64,000 nucleotides of DNA from Pseudomonas sp. DNDY-54 (GTDB lineage: Bacteria > Pseudomonadota > Gammaproteobacteria > Pseudomonadales > Pseudomonadaceae): the NCBI RefSeq assembly GCF_019880365.1, contig NZ_CP082271.1, positions 3,534,001-3,598,000 on the forward strand. The letters are read 5' to 3'. The position numbers and the translations under genes were made by a program. Position 1 is the stretch's first letter, and each line of letters opens with the position of its first letter. Positions 1 through 9,605 of the stretch are shown here, piece by piece. The notes beneath the pieces were generated by a model that was not told the DNA's origin, searched no databases, and saw only the letters and a list, made by a program, of their open reading frames with translations.

Positions 1-154
1 AACTCCAGTACCACCCCACCAGCAAGGCGACCAACAGGTAGAGTGCGATCACCGCGGCGAGGGCCAGCAACAGTGGATTGCGAGTCGCCCCTTCCGCTCT
101 GGCTGCGTTTCCCGATGAGCCGAGGCGGCCGAAGCGATTCTTCCAATCCAACAT
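1..154 (-). CDS. Membrane protein, DUF2333-like, N-terminal part only
   Basis: The gene runs off the left edge, so only about 51 residues are visible. They begin MLDWKNRFGR, followed by a polar linker and one strongly hydrophobic segment from about residue 28 to 49 ending GWYWS, consistent with a single N-terminal membrane anchor. An AAGGA motif lies upstream of the ATG. From memory, Pseudomonas DUF2333 proteins start this way and one sits beside gcbA in P. aeruginosa; that family call is recall plus context. Function is unknown. It is divergent from the cyclase gene at 375, so the 220 bases between them should hold both promoters. Confidence 0.65.
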   Translation of the reverse strand, partial: MLDWKNRFGRLGSSGNAARAEGATRNPLLLALAAVIALYLLVALLVGWYWS

Positions 155-374
155 GGGCGTCTGTCCTTCTGTGTCATAAGTTCAAAGATTCGACCGCTGG
201 CCACGAAGAGCGTTGCGGCATGTGAACCACTATAACGCAGCCGATTCACAGCAAGCCTCATAATGAGAACCAGAACGCCTTTGCATTGGCTTGGCAACAG
301 TTGGATAGGTGGTAGCATTGCGCCACCTCAGTGAGCTCTGAAAGCACTGCCGCAGCGGGCCCAGGGAACCGGAC

Positions 375-1988
375 ATGTCGGACCAGGAAGAACTAAAACA
401 ACACTTCGCGCAACGCGTCATTCACCAAGCGCGAGAGATGTTAGAAGTCTGGCAGCAATTGCAACGCAATGAATGGAATGACAGCTACCGGATCGCGCTT
501 GCCGACGCGAACCAGCGTTTGCGCCGGTTCGCCGAGCGTTTCGAACAGGTCGAGCACCGTCAACTTGCGCTAGGCATCGACGAGTGCCTGGGCGACATCA
601 AGGACAACCGCGGTCGGTTGTCGAGCGACACCATTACAACCCTCAGCCAACTGATCTATCGCCTCGCGCGGACCGGGCTGCGTCATGGCGATCCACGTGG
701 GCAGTCCGGCTATGTTCCGCCGCTGAGCAAACCCGTCTACATCGCCCTGGAAGATCATGAGCGTGCGAACCATGTGGTTCGACAGCTGCAATTCTTCAGC
801 ATGACCGCACAAGCCTTCGCCACAGACACCGAGTTTCGTGCCGCCATGCATGAGCGACATCCCGCCGCGCTGGTCATGGACGTCGATTTCAACGGCCCTG
901 GCGAAGGCCTTAAGCTTGCCGAACGCGTGCAACAGGGCCTGGAGGAAAAACTGCCGCTCATCTTCTTCAGCCATGAAGAAACCGATACGCCAATGCGCTT
1001 GGCAGCAGTGCGTGCTGGAGGTCTGGAGTTTTTCACCGGCACCATCGATGCCTCGAGCCTGCTGGAAAAGATCGAAATCTTTACCCGTACCGCTCATTAC
1101 GAACCGTTCCGGGTACTCATCATCGATGATTCGCGTGCCCAGGCGACGCACACCGAGCGCGTACTGAACAATGCCGGGATCGTCACCCAGACGCTCAACG
1201 AGCCAATTCAGGCCATCGCCTACCTGGCCGAGTTTCAGCCAGACCTGATTATCCTCGACATGTACATGCCTGAATGCATGGGCACCGAGCTGGCCAAAGT
1301 GATTCGTCAGCATGAGCGCTACGTGAGCGTGCCGATTATTTACCTCTCCGCAGAAGACGATCTGGACAAGCAGCTCGATGCGATGAACGAAGGCGGCGAT
1401 GATTTCCTGACAAAGCCGATCAAGCCGAGCCACCTGATTGCGACAGTAAGAACACGCGCCGAGCGAGCACGTCATCTCAAAGCCAGAATCGTCCGTGACA
1501 GCCTTACCGGGTTATACAACCACACGCACAGCCTCCAGTTGCTTGAAGACGCGAGCTCGCGAGCCCGTCGCGACGGTCAGCCCCTGTGCTTCGCAATGAT
1601 AGATATCGATCATTTCAAAAAAGTGAACGACACCTATGGGCACCCAATGGGCGACCGGGTCATCAAGAGCCTTGCGCTGTTCCTCAAGCAGCGCCTGCGC
1701 AAGACCGATCATATCGGCCGCTACGGCGGTGAGGAATTTGCCGTCGTGCTGCCTGACACCAACGCGGACGATGCGTTGAAAGTTCTAGACGAGATTCGGC
1801 AGCGCTTCGCCGAGATCCGCTATCCAGCACAACCGGCTGACCTCGCCTGCACCTTTAGTTGCGGCATTGCCGAACTGACGTCCGACGCAGACGTCAGGTC
1901 GCTGACTCAGCAAGCAGACGAAGCGCTGTACCGCGCCAAGAATGAAGGACGCAATCGAGTCGAACGGTTCACTCTGTCACCAGAATGA
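375..1988 (+). CDS. gcbA: Diguanylate cyclase with two receiver domains (GcbA-like)
   Basis: Predicted to make cyclic di-GMP from two GTP in the cytoplasm. The 537 residues comprise a helical N-terminal region, a first receiver-like domain (about 120-235), a second receiver (about 247-365) and a C-terminal GGDEF domain. The second receiver has the acidic pair in VLIIDDSR, a phospho-acceptor in LIILDMYMP and the lysine in LTKPIKP. The active site reads GGEEF near residue 451 and is preceded by RKTD, an RxxD inhibitory site, so both catalysis and product inhibition look intact. The first receiver keeps fewer landmarks and may be degenerate. Architecture and the neighbouring chemoreceptor match P. 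aeruginosa GcbA (PA4843), which promotes surface attachment. The ctpL-like gene follows after 48 bases, so the two are probably cotranscribed. Confidence 0.88.
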   Translation: MSDQEELKQHFAQRVIHQAREMLEVWQQLQRNEWNDSYRIALADANQRLRRFAERFEQVEHRQLALGIDECLGDIKDNRGRLSSDTITTLSQLIYRLARTGLRHGDPRGQSGYVPPLSKPVYIALEDHERANHVVRQLQFFSMTAQAFATDTEFRAAMHERHPAALVMDVDFNGPGEGLKLAERVQQGLEEKLPLIFFSHEETDTPMRLAAVRAGGLEFFTGTIDASSLLEKIEIFTRTAHYEPFRVLIIDDSRAQATHTERVLNNAGIVTQTLNEPIQAIAYLAEFQPDLIILDMYMPECMGTELAKVIRQHERYVSVPIIYLSAEDDLDKQLDAMNEGGDDFLTKPIKPSHLIATVRTRAERARHLKARIVRDSLTGLYNHTHSLQLLEDASSRARRDGQPLCFAMIDIDHFKKVNDTYGHPMGDRVIKSLALFLKQRLRKTDHIGRYGGEEFAVVLPDTNADDALKVLDEIRQRFAEIRYPAQPADLACTFSCGIAELTSDADVRSLTQQADEALYRAKNEGRNRVERFTLSPE

Positions 1989-2036
1989 CATCATATAGCC
2001 ATACATTCCTGACCACCCCTACGACAGGAGGTCAGG

Positions 2037-3998
2037 ATGCGCTTGAAGACACTTACCACCCTCAATACAGGCCTGCTCGTTGCGATTTGCGTTGCACTCG
2101 GCTTCACGCTCTGGTGGTCCGAGCGCGCGCTGCAACGGCCCTATCTGCTAATGGACCGCTACCTTGGCCTTTCGCAGCGCTTTGAGCACCAGGTCGCGGC
2201 CAACATCCAAGACTACCTGGCGAGTGGCGACGCCCTTCGCCACAGCGCAGCGATACAAGCACTTGATGATCTGACGACTGAGATTGCGGCGCTGCCTGGC
2301 CAGTTCGCTGACACGCTCCGATCAAGCCTTGCTGAGGTCAGCCGATTCGCCGCCACCGACCTCCTGGCAGCCGGCAAGCTCGCCGGCGACCCCCAGGGCT
2401 TGCTCCTGCAGGCCGAACGCGAGATGGGCGGAGCACTGACGCTATTACACCGCTATGCGCTCCAGAGCGGTCACGCGTCAGCAAAGCAGTACCTAACCCC
2501 TCTGTTCGAGGCCGACCGTCAATTGCTGCGCCTGAGCCACGCACGGAGCAAGATGGTGAGCAGCGGCCAGGATCGACTTGCCGATGAGGTGGAGCACGCC
2601 CTACGAGCGCTGGGCAAGCAAGCAGACTCACTGGATGCACTACCCTTGCTCGGTGTCGTGAGTGAGCAGCGCTCCGCACCCAGCACTTTCGCCTCCATGC
2701 TGGACCTTGGCGGGCAACAGGAACAGACCCGCAACGACCAGGGCATCGCGCTCAAACGCGAACTCATTGGGCTAATCAAACGCTATCCAGCAGAGCTTAA
2801 GCGGACCCGCGAACTCATCCGCCAACGCAGCGGGCTGATGGCCAGCAGCGTGCAGAAGATAGCGGCGTTGCAGCAGGCTCTCGTCGCGCTGGAGCCTGTG
2901 ATCCGTGCCGAGCATCAGCGGATTCAGCGAGAAGTGCGACTGATCCAGGGTACGATCATTGCGCTCATACTTCTGATTGCATTTGCCATCGACCGCGTCC
3001 AGCGGCAGTTGACGCGCGCCTTGAGAGGGCTCGGCCCGGTACTTTCCGCCTGGGCTGCCGGTGAGTTCGGCCAGGCTGCTCAGCTTAATTCGAACACTCC
3101 GGAGGTTCTTGAGATCGCGGCCTCGCTAAATAGACTGCGGAGTTACCTGCTGATGCTGGTGCGCACGCTGCGCGAACAGGCACAACAGGTCAACCAGAGC
3201 AGCCTCAACCTGGCGCAGATGAGCAGCGAACTGCACCAGGGTGCAAGCCGACAAACCAGCGACACCGCGCAGATCCGAGATTCACTGAGCGAGCTGGAGG
3301 CAACCATCCAGGAGGTGGCCGGTGGCGCCACCCAGACCGCTCATGCGAGTCGAGAAGCCGGTCAAGCGGTGAGCCGCGGAAAACAGGTCATCAGCGAGAG
3401 CCTTGCAGGCCTGCAAGGCCTGGTCACGGAAGTACAGCAAAACGCGCAAACCATCGAGCGCCTGGCCGACGAGACCAGCGTCATTGGCAACGTGTTAATC
3501 GTGATCCGCTCGATCGCAGAGCAAACCAATCTACTGGCACTGAATGCCGCTATCGAGGCGGCGAGAGCTGGCGAAAATGGCCGCGGCTTTGCAGTCGTCG
3601 CGGACGAGGTGCGCACACTGGCACAGCGCACCAGCGGCGCCACTGAGGAGATTCAACAACTGACCTCCAACTTGCAAAAGGCGGCTCGTCAATCCGTCGA
3701 GGCCATGCGCGCGCAAGTCAATCACGCTGAAACCACTGCCGAGCTCGCCGAAACCGCGAATCTGGCGCTGAACCAGATTGTCAGCACCATCTCCACCATT
3801 GAGCACATGGCGGAGCATATTGCATCGGCGACCGCCCAGCAGAGCGACACCGTGAGCGACATCCGCAAACACAGCGAGCGAATCCATCAGCTGGGCGATA
3901 GCAACCTGACGCATATCAGCCAAGGGCGCGAGCAAAGCGAACAAATGCTGCGCCTGGCCGAGGAGCTGAACCATGCGACGCGCGCGTTCAGCTGCTAA
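2037..3998 (+). CDS. ctpL: Methyl-accepting chemotaxis protein (CtpL-like)
   Basis: Inner-membrane chemoreceptor of 653 residues. A membrane segment at about 10-27 and a second near 301-320 bracket a roughly 275-residue, mostly helical periplasmic sensor. The cytoplasmic part is a long coiled coil whose signalling tip (about 497-533) contains NLLALNAAIEAARAG and GFAVVADEVRTLA, the hallmark CheA/CheW contact region. The start has an excellent SD (AGGAGG, six bases before the ATG). Its position next to the gcbA-like gene matches P. aeruginosa, where CtpL is a receptor for inorganic phosphate and 4-chloroaniline. Ligand transfer by homology is uncertain because sensor domains diverge quickly. 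The gene ends 51 bases from the convergent ygiQ-family gene, with no obvious terminator between them. Confidence 0.87.
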   Translation: MRLKTLTTLNTGLLVAICVALGFTLWWSERALQRPYLLMDRYLGLSQRFEHQVAANIQDYLASGDALRHSAAIQALDDLTTEIAALPGQFADTLRSSLAEVSRFAATDLLAAGKLAGDPQGLLLQAEREMGGALTLLHRYALQSGHASAKQYLTPLFEADRQLLRLSHARSKMVSSGQDRLADEVEHALRALGKQADSLDALPLLGVVSEQRSAPSTFASMLDLGGQQEQTRNDQGIALKRELIGLIKRYPAELKRTRELIRQRSGLMASSVQKIAALQQALVALEPVIRAEHQRIQREVRLIQGTIIALILLIAFAIDRVQRQLTRALRGLGPVLSAWAAGEFGQAAQLNSNTPEVLEIAASLNRLRSYLLMLVRTLREQAQQVNQSSLNLAQMSSELHQGASRQTSDTAQIRDSLSELEATIQEVAGGATQTAHASREAGQAVSRGKQVISESLAGLQGLVTEVQQNAQTIERLADETSVIGNVLIVIRSIAEQTNLLALNAAIEAARAGENGRGFAVVADEVRTLAQRTSGATEEIQQLTSNLQKAARQSVEAMRAQVNHAETTAELAETANLALNQIVSTISTIEHMAEHIASATAQQSDTVSDIRKHSERIHQLGDSNLTHISQGREQSEQMLRLAEELNHATRAFSC

Positions 3999-4049
3999 AC
4001 AGACGGTTCATCGAGCGACACCTCGGACAGCATCGTCCTCGGCCGCTTC

Positions 4050-6335
4050 TCAGCGTGGCGCGACGGGACGCTGCGAGGGTTTGCGGCTTTTGCCTGATGG
4101 TTTACCGCCACCGGTCGCAGCTTTACGTCGGGCTTCCGCGGCGGCCTTGGCCTGCTCGCGCTTGTCCCAGGCATTGCCATCGTGGCTGCGTGGCGGCAGC
4201 CCATTATGCTGCGTAAGAATTTGCCCGCCCTGCCCTGCCTTCTTGCTGCCCACCGGGGTCGAGTTCTTGCGCCTGGCGCTCTGATAGCCCTCAGTAGCCG
4301 GTTGGTGTGCCGGGATCAGCTGATGCTTGCCGCTGCCAATTAGATCGGTCCGACCCATGCGCTGAAGGGCCTCGCGCAGCATCGGCCAGCCCTTGGGGTC
4401 GTGATAGCGCAAGAATGCCTTGTGCAAGCGGCGCTGCTCCTCGCTCTTGACGATTGCGACCCCTTCGCTCTTGTACGTCACCTTGCGAAGCGGATTCTTG
4501 CCGCTGTGGTACATCGCCGTGGCGCTCGCCATCGGGGAGGGATAGAAGGCCTGCACCTGATCGGCACGAAAACCGTTGGCCTTCAACCACAGCGCGAGGT
4601 TCATCATGTCCTCGTCTGTGGTGCCAGGATGCGCGGCGATGAAGTAGGGAATCAGGTATTGCTCCTTGCCCGCTTCCTTCGAGAACTTGTCGAACATCCG
4701 CTTGAATTTGTCGTAGCTGCCGATCCCCGGCTTCATCATCTTGTCCAGCGGGCCACGCTCGGTGTGCTCTGGCGCTATCTTCAGATAGCCGCCGACATGA
4801 TGGGTGACCAACTCTTTGACGTACTCAGGCGACTCCACCGCCAGGTCATAACGCAGGCCAGATGCGATAAGAATCTTCTTCACGCCTGGCAACGCTCGCG
4901 CCTTTCGATACAGCTCGATCAACGAGCTGTGGTCGGTGTTGAGGTTCTCGCAGATCCCCGGATATACGCATGAAGGTTTGCGGCAATGTGTCTCAATGTC
5001 CGGGCTCTTGCAGGCGATGCGGTACATATTGGCCGTCGGCCCGCCGAGGTCAGACACAACACCGGTAAAGCCCGGCAGCTTTTTCATCTCCTCGATCTCA
5101 TGCAGGATCGACTCATGTGAGCGATTCTGGATGATTCGACCTTCATGCTCGGTGATCGAGCAGAACGTACACCCGCCAAAGCAGCCGCGCATGATGTTGA
5201 CCGAGAAACGGATCATCTCGTAGGCGGGGATTTTTTCATTGCCATAAGAGGGATGCGGAACGCGGGCATAAGGCGAGGCGAATACGTAATCCATTTCCTC
5301 GGTAGTCAGAGGAATCGGTGGTGGGTTCAGCCAGATGTCATGGTCGCCGTGGCGCTGGACCAATGCGCGGGCGTTACCCGGGTTGGTTTCAAGGTGCAGA
5401 ACGCGGTTGGCGTGAGCATACAACGCCGGATCGTTGCGCACTTTCTCGAACGACGGGAGACGGATTACCGTCCTGTCACGCTCGATCTTGGGGTTCGGCA
5501 ACAGCTGAACAACTTTCGCCTCGTTCGGATCCTCGATCGGCCCCTTGTCCTGCTCGATGGCGCAGGCTTGCGAGTCCTGAGTATTGACGTAGGGATTGAG
5601 GATCTTGTCGACCTTGCCGGGCCGGTCGATACGCGTCGAGTCGATCTCGAACCAATCTGGCGCAGATGTTTTGCGAATGAAGGCAGTGCCCCGCACATCA
5701 GTGATCTGCTCGACCGCCTCGCCTCGCGCGAGACGCTGAGCCACTTCGACGATTGCGCGCTCGGCGTTGCCGTACAGCAGAATATCCGCAGTCGCGTCCA
5801 TGAGAATCGAGCGCCGCACTTTGTCTGACCAATAATCGTAATGGGCAATGCGACGCAGCGACGCTTCGATGCCGCCCAGCACGACCGGGACGTGCTTGTA
5901 AGCCTCCTTACACCGCTGGCTATAGACCAAACTGGCGCGATCAGGACGTTTGCCGGCCAGGCCACCAGCGGTATAAGCATCATCTGACCGAATCTTACGA
6001 TCGGCCGTGTAGCGATTGATCATCGAATCCATATTGCCTGCGGCAATGCCAAAGAACAGATTCGGCTCGCCGAGCTTCATGAAATCGTCTTTGCTCTGCC
6101 AGTCTGGCTGACTGATGATTCCGACGCGAAAGCCCTGCGCTTCCAGCAAACGCCCAATGATCGCCATACCGAATGAGGGATGGTCCACATACGCATCGCC
6201 GGTGACGATGATGATGTCGCACGAGTCCCAGCCAAGCAGATCCATCTCCTCCCTGCTCATCGGCAGAAACGGTGCCGGACCGAAACACTCGGCCCAGTAC
6301 TTGGGATAGTCGAACAGGGGCTTGGCGGCATGCAT
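4050..6335 (-). CDS. ygiQ: YgiQ/UPF0313-family radical SAM protein
   Basis: A 761-residue member of the YgiQ family, a large radical S-adenosylmethionine family of unknown reaction. The start MHAAKPLFDYPKYW was chosen because it matches the conserved family N-terminus; the open frame extends 14 codons further upstream. The CxxxCxxC cluster motif is visible as RGCFGGCTFC near residues 380-390. The family's N-terminal and C-terminal regions flank the core, and the last 80 or so residues form a low-complexity Lys/Arg/Gly-rich tail that could bind nucleic acid. It follows alr on the same strand, with a hairpin at 6392-6416 between them. Confidence 0.88.
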   Translation of the reverse strand: MHAAKPLFDYPKYWAECFGPAPFLPMSREEMDLLGWDSCDIIIVTGDAYVDHPSFGMAIIGRLLEAQGFRVGIISQPDWQSKDDFMKLGEPNLFFGIAAGNMDSMINRYTADRKIRSDDAYTAGGLAGKRPDRASLVYSQRCKEAYKHVPVVLGGIEASLRRIAHYDYWSDKVRRSILMDATADILLYGNAERAIVEVAQRLARGEAVEQITDVRGTAFIRKTSAPDWFEIDSTRIDRPGKVDKILNPYVNTQDSQACAIEQDKGPIEDPNEAKVVQLLPNPKIERDRTVIRLPSFEKVRNDPALYAHANRVLHLETNPGNARALVQRHGDHDIWLNPPPIPLTTEEMDYVFASPYARVPHPSYGNEKIPAYEMIRFSVNIMRGCFGGCTFCSITEHEGRIIQNRSHESILHEIEEMKKLPGFTGVVSDLGGPTANMYRIACKSPDIETHCRKPSCVYPGICENLNTDHSSLIELYRKARALPGVKKILIASGLRYDLAVESPEYVKELVTHHVGGYLKIAPEHTERGPLDKMMKPGIGSYDKFKRMFDKFSKEAGKEQYLIPYFIAAHPGTTDEDMMNLALWLKANGFRADQVQAFYPSPMASATAMYHSGKNPLRKVTYKSEGVAIVKSEEQRRLHKAFLRYHDPKGWPMLREALQRMGRTDLIGSGKHQLIPAHQPATEGYQSARRKNSTPVGSKKAGQGGQILTQHNGLPPRSHDGNAWDKREQAKAAAEARRKAATGGGKPSGKSRKPSQRPVAPR

Positions 6336-6391
6336 GGCGATAAACCGGGCAACGAAAACGGGCGCGGAATATAGCACAAAAAATGATCAGG

Positions 6392-6416
6392 AAGGCCGAC
6401 CGCATTGGTCGGCCTT
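6392..6416 (-). terminator. Hairpin between alr and ygiQ
   Basis: A perfect 10-base stem, AAGGCCGACC against GGTCGGCCTT, with a 5-base loop, 28 bases beyond the alr stop. On the minus strand the T-rich stretch (ATTTTTTG) comes several bases after the stem instead of directly behind it. It is probably an alr terminator or attenuating hairpin, less certain than a classic one. Confidence 0.6.
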
Positions 6417-6444
6417 TACGGGATAGCAGCAGGCGAAGCGGGGC

Positions 6445-7524
6445 TCAGTCGTTGATATACCGCCGCGGGACGCGGGGCGTAACTTTCGTCAACAACTCGT
6501 AGCCGATGGTGCCGCAGGCTTGGGCGAGCTCATCAATAGGTACCTGATCCCCCCACAGCTGCACCTCATCGCCGAGCGCTGCATCTGGCAGATCGGTAAC
6601 ATCGACACCCAGCATGTCCATCGACACCCGCCCGGCCAGCGGAACACGATGACCGCGAATGCTTACACAGGTACCAAGCGGCGCCGTGCGGGGATAGCCG
6701 TCAGCGTAGCCACAACTGACCGTGGCAATGCGAGACGGGCGCGGCGCAACCCAGCCAGCTCCGTAACCAACAGAGTCCCCTGCTGGTACGTCTCGTATCG
6801 CAATGATCTTAGCGGTCAGGCTCATCACTGGCTTCAAGCCGAGCGCCTCGGCGCTCAACTCGGCAAACGGTGTGGCACCGTACAGCATAATACCGGGGCG
6901 CAGCCAATCCATATGGGCAGCTGAAAGCGTTAATACCGCGGCGGAATTGGCGAATGAGCGGTGCGTGAAGTCAAGATCCAGCAGACCGACGAACTGCTCG
7001 AGCTGAGCTTCATTTAGTGGATGGCCACGCTCGTCAGCACAAGCGAAATGGCTCATCAGATTAAGCTCGCCGACTTGCGCAGCGGCTTTTAGGCGCGCAT
7101 GGCATTGGCGCAACGCGTCGGAACAAAAGCCCAACCGATGCATGCCGGAGTCCAGCTTCAACCACACGTTCAAGGGCCGCTCGAGTTTTGTGCGCAGCAG
7201 TGCAGCGGCCTGCGCTTCGCCCTGAATGGCAACGTCGAGACCCAGCTCAGCCGCCGCCGCATATTCCGAAGCCTCGAAACAGCCCTCAAGCAACAGCAAT
7301 CGTGCATTGGCATCGACCGCCCGAACCTGTTCCGCTTCTTCGAGCGATGCTACGGCGAACCCATCAGCCAAATCACGTAAACACTCCACCGCCGCAGGCG
7401 CTCCGTGTCCGTAGGCGTTAGCTTTAACCACAGCGAAAGCCTTCCGGCCCGGCGCACATTGTTTGGCAAGCTGATAATTGTGACGAAGCGCGGCCAGATC
7501 GACCGAAGCAACCAGGGGACGCAT
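6445..7524 (-). CDS. alr: Alanine racemase
   Basis: PLP-dependent interconversion of L- and D-alanine, supplying D-Ala for peptidoglycan. The 359-residue length is normal. The PLP-binding lysine is K34 in VVKANAYGHG, and the second catalytic base is the tyrosine in VGYGAGW near residue 255. The C-terminal half (GRVSMDMLGVDV) matches the beta-domain that completes the active site of the partner subunit. Gene order dnaB-alr is the usual Pseudomonas arrangement; the gap to dnaB is 109 bases. A second isozyme (dadX) often exists elsewhere in these genomes. Confidence 0.95.
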   Translation of the reverse strand: MRPLVASVDLAALRHNYQLAKQCAPGRKAFAVVKANAYGHGAPAAVECLRDLADGFAVASLEEAEQVRAVDANARLLLLEGCFEASEYAAAAELGLDVAIQGEAQAAALLRTKLERPLNVWLKLDSGMHRLGFCSDALRQCHARLKAAAQVGELNLMSHFACADERGHPLNEAQLEQFVGLLDLDFTHRSFANSAAVLTLSAAHMDWLRPGIMLYGATPFAELSAEALGLKPVMSLTAKIIAIRDVPAGDSVGYGAGWVAPRPSRIATVSCGYADGYPRTAPLGTCVSIRGHRVPLAGRVSMDMLGVDVTDLPDAALGDEVQLWGDQVPIDELAQACGTIGYELLTKVTPRVPRRYIND

Positions 7525-7633
7525 GATAAATCCTTTGGACTGGGAAACAGGCGGTGCTCATTGTCCGGCGCCTGTAACCCAAGCTGCAAGCGACAGGTGC
7601 AGACGATACGCGAGCGGCCGTTACGCCGCGGAT

Positions 7634-9028
7634 TTACTCATCGTCGAATTGGTAACTGCCGGGAGCTAGGTTTTCGAAGCGCGAGTATTTGCCAAGAAAG
7701 GCTAGCCGCGTAGTACCGATTGGGCCGTTACGCTGCTTACCGATGATGATCTCGGCAACACCCTTGTATTCCGTCTCCGGGTGATACACCTCGTCCCGGT
7801 AGACGAACATGATGATGTCGGCGTCCTGCTCGATCGCGCCGGACTCACGAAGGTCGGAGTTGATCGGGCGCTTGTTGGGCCGTTGTTCTAGCGAGCGGTT
7901 GAGCTGAGAAAGCGCGATGACCGGGCAATTGAACTCCTTGGCCAAGCCTTTTAACGAACGGGATATCTCGGAAATTTCGTTGGTTCGGTTGTCACCACTG
8001 GAGCCCGGGATCTGCATCAGCTGCAGATAGTCGACCATGATCATGCCAATCTCGCCATGCTCACGGGCCAAACGGCGCGTCCGGGCGCGCATTTCTGATG
8101 GCGAGATGCCAGCAGTATCGTCGATGAACAGTTTGCGGTCGTTGAGCAGGTTGACCGCCGAGGTCAACCGCGGCCAATCGTCGTCGCTAAGCTTACCGGT
8201 CCGCACCTTGGTCTGATCAATCCGACCAAGGGAGGCCAACATACGAATCACGATGGAGTCGGCCGGCATTTCCAACGAGAACACCAAAATCGCCTTGTCG
8301 GAGCGCAGGGCGGCATTCTCAACAAGGTTCATCGCAAAGGTGGTCTTACCCATGGAAGGGCGACCGGCGACGATGATCAGGTCAGCTGGCTGCAGGCCGC
8401 TGGTGGCCTCGTCCAAATCAGCAAACCCGGTCGACAACCCGGTGATCGCCTCGCCCGCGTTGAACAGCGAGTCGATGCGGTCGATGGCCTTGACCAGAAT
8501 GTCGTTGATCCCTATCGGACCACCCGTATTGGGGCGCGCTTCGGCAATCTGGAAAATCAGCCGCTCGGCTTCGTCGAGGATTTCGTCACCCGTGCGCCCC
8601 TGCGGCGCATAAGCGCTATCGGCAATGTCATTGCTGATGCCGATCAGCTGGCGCAGCGTGGCGCGCTCTCGAATGATCTGCGCATAGGCTTTGATGTTGG
8701 CCACTGAAGGGGTGTTCTTCGCCAGCTCGCCAAGGTAGGCGAGACCGCCGACCTGTGACAGGTGGCCTTCCTTGTCCAGCTGCTCGGACAGGGTCACTAC
8801 GTCGAACGGCGAGTTGCGTTCCGCTAGGGTGTAAACGGCGCGGAAGATCAGGCGGTGATCATGGCGATAGAAATCACCATCTGACACCTGGTCAAGCACA
8901 CGCTCCCAGGCGTTGTTGTCCAGCATCAGCCCGCCGAGCACGGCCTGTTCGGCCTCGATGGAATGTGGCGGCACCTTAAGCGCTGCGGTTTCCAGATCGT
9001 ATTGCTGGGGCACACTGATGTCGTTCAT
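7634..9028 (-). CDS. dnaB: Replicative DNA helicase DnaB
   Basis: Hexameric 5'-3' helicase that unwinds DNA ahead of the replication fork. The 464-residue protein has the N-terminal primase-interacting domain (PPHSIEAEQAVLGG near residue 20), a linker helix, and a RecA-like ATPase domain with Walker A GRPSMGKTTFAMN near residue 210. Other DnaB motifs include MVDYLQLM and QLNRSLEQRPNKRP, with SDLRESGAIEQDAD nearer the C-terminus. No intein is present, although DnaB is a frequent intein host. It follows rplI across a terminator-like hairpin. Confidence 0.97.
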   Translation of the reverse strand: MNDISVPQQYDLETAALKVPPHSIEAEQAVLGGLMLDNNAWERVLDQVSDGDFYRHDHRLIFRAVYTLAERNSPFDVVTLSEQLDKEGHLSQVGGLAYLGELAKNTPSVANIKAYAQIIRERATLRQLIGISNDIADSAYAPQGRTGDEILDEAERLIFQIAEARPNTGGPIGINDILVKAIDRIDSLFNAGEAITGLSTGFADLDEATSGLQPADLIIVAGRPSMGKTTFAMNLVENAALRSDKAILVFSLEMPADSIVIRMLASLGRIDQTKVRTGKLSDDDWPRLTSAVNLLNDRKLFIDDTAGISPSEMRARTRRLAREHGEIGMIMVDYLQLMQIPGSSGDNRTNEISEISRSLKGLAKEFNCPVIALSQLNRSLEQRPNKRPINSDLRESGAIEQDADIIMFVYRDEVYHPETEYKGVAEIIIGKQRNGPIGTTRLAFLGKYSRFENLAPGSYQFDDE

Positions 9029-9054
9029 GGCACTCGAAATTCTTTAGCGTTCAG

Positions 9055-9094
9055 AAAAACAAAGGGCACGTTCCACTCGCGTGGAAACGTGCCC
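9055..9094 (-). terminator. Rho-independent terminator after rplI
   Basis: Minus-strand hairpin with arms GGGCACGTTTCCAC and GTGGAACGTGCCC, one bulged base and loop GCGA, followed by TTTGTTTTT. It sits 45 bases past the rplI stop and just before dnaB, so it would separate the ribosomal-protein transcript from dnaB, fully or partly. Confidence 0.8.
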
Positions 9095-9138
9095 GATGGT
9101 ACCCGTCGGGCACCGGAGGTGCCAGACGATGGCCTGTA

Positions 9139-9585
9139 TCAGCCAGCGATCACGATCAACTTCACGGTCGCTTCAACGTCGGTGTGCAGGTGCACAGCTA
9201 CGTCGTATTCACCAACCTGACGGATGGTGCCGTTAGGCAGACGGATTTCGCTCTTCGCCACTTCAACGCCGGAAGCGGTGAGCGCGTCGGCGATGTCGTG
9301 AGTACCGATGGAACCGAACAGCTTGCCCTCATCGCCCGCAGTAGCGGTGATGGTGACTTCCAGCTCAGCCAGCTGAGCAGCACGAGTTTCGGCGGACGCC
9401 TTACGCTCGGCAGCAGCTTTTTCCAAGTCAGCACGGCGAGCTTCGAACTCTGCGATGTTCGCCGGAGTTGCAGCAGTCGCCTTGCGCTGCGGCAGCAAAT
9501 AGTTGCGACCGTAACCAGACTTGACGTTTACCTTGTCGCCCAGGTTGCCCAGGTTTGCGACTTTTTCCAGCAGGATGACTTCCAT
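9139..9585 (-). CDS. rplI: 50S ribosomal protein L9
   Basis: Binds 23S rRNA and supports reading-frame fidelity. The 148 residues are the normal length. The N-terminal domain begins MEVILLEKVANLGNLGDKV, contains GYGRNYLLPQ, and is followed by a long helix (about 40-75) to the C-terminal domain (GKLFGSIGTHDIADAL). It is the last gene of the rpsF-rpsR-membrane protein-rplI cluster. Confidence 0.97.
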   Translation of the reverse strand: MEVILLEKVANLGNLGDKVNVKSGYGRNYLLPQRKATAATPANIAEFEARRADLEKAAAERKASAETRAAQLAELEVTITATAGDEGKLFGSIGTHDIADALTASGVEVAKSEIRLPNGTIRQVGEYDVAVHLHTDVEATVKLIVIAG

Positions 9586-9605
9586 TTGAGTCTTACCTCT
9601 TTAAC

